Shown here one piece after another: positions 5,384 to 5,454 of a stretch of 5,454 nucleotides of DNA. This DNA comes from Actinomycetes bacterium. Lineage in GTDB: Bacteria; Actinomycetota; Acidimicrobiia; Acidimicrobiales; UBA8190. The translations under genes were made by a program, and so were the position numbers. The stretch is from the NCBI GenBank assembly GCA_021798135.1, contig JAJZYI010000232.1, positions 1 through 5,454 on the forward strand. Reading direction: 5' to 3'. Every line of letters starts with the position of its first letter. Position 1 is the first letter of the stretch. Below the pieces are notes generated by a model. That model did not search any database. It worked only from the letters and a program-made list of their open reading frames with translations, and was not told where the DNA came from.

Positions 5384-5454
5384 GCCATCGCCGCGCGCCT
5401 GACCGCCAGCGGCCTGGCGGGCGTGGCGACCGGGGCCCTGTTCGACGCCTATTC
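5375..5454 (+). CDS. possible start of a plus-strand gene, cut by the window edge
   Basis: From TTG at 5375 the plus strand reads (M)GHAIAARLTASGLAGVAT, then GALFDAY, and remains open at the window end. Of 26 complete codons, 24 end in G or C, while second positions are mixed. That is the pattern of real genes here, and the peptide is a sensible amphipathic or hydrophobic stretch. There is no ribosome site and no ATG or GTG; upstream in this frame the residues become rich in Arg, Cys and Trp, typical of noncoding sequence. It conflicts with an upstream extension of the minus-strand repeat protein. No product can be named. Confidence 0.35.
   Translation, partial: MGHAIAARLTASGLAGVATGALFDAY

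Noticed and set aside
4540..5388. ATG at 5388 leading in frame into the NfeD gene
   Set aside because: The added 283 residues are Arg/Ser/Cys-rich noise; the strong ribosome site at 4545-4552 marks the NfeD start.
4611..5402. Pro/Thr-rich plus-strand protein
   Set aside because: Kept only as an alternative: codons begin with purines less often than in the minus frame, and there is no signal peptide or ribosome site.

Overview
The window is very GC-rich throughout, with codon third positions that are almost all G or C, GTG start codons, good GGAGG ribosome sites on some genes and a probable leaderless mRNA. This suggests an actinobacterium (Actinomycetota). The sequence does not allow a finer assignment. 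No rRNA, tRNA, CRISPR array, insertion sequence or integrase is visible.

All five confident genes lie on the minus strand, so the biological order runs from high to low coordinates. First comes a coupled membrane pair: an NfeD-like OB-fold membrane protein (4539-4015) whose TGA stop overlaps the GTG start of an SPFH/stomatin-like protein (4018-3074). A 37-base gap later comes an alpha/beta hydrolase with an aspartate nucleophile (3036-2194), of the epoxide hydrolase or haloalkane dehalogenase type. GC hairpins in 2068-2122 then separate it from a second unit: a TetR-family regulator (2029-1460) and, 57 bases further on, an AlkB-type alkane monooxygenase (1402-140). A TTGACA/TACTAT promoter, overlapped by a possible operator, lies at the start of tetR, so tetR and alkB look like one autoregulated operon. 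No rubredoxin or rubredoxin reductase is present.

The flanks are less certain. The right end (4724-5454) holds a Gly/Ala-rich open frame on the minus strand with in-frame 45-base repeats. It also holds a short plus-strand frame (5375-5454) that looks coding and runs off the edge. The left end (1-18) may be the tail of a convergent plus-strand gene, followed by a GC hairpin and a 28-base tandem repeat downstream of alkB.

A plausible reading, by inference, is that AlkB oxidises alkanes under TetR control, and that the hydrolase could act on epoxides or halogenated compounds. It is more likely co-transcribed with the membrane pair than with alkB. I see no clear new defence or mobile system. The best leads are the tetR promoter/operator, the strand ambiguity of the repeat protein, and the coding-like frame at the right edge.
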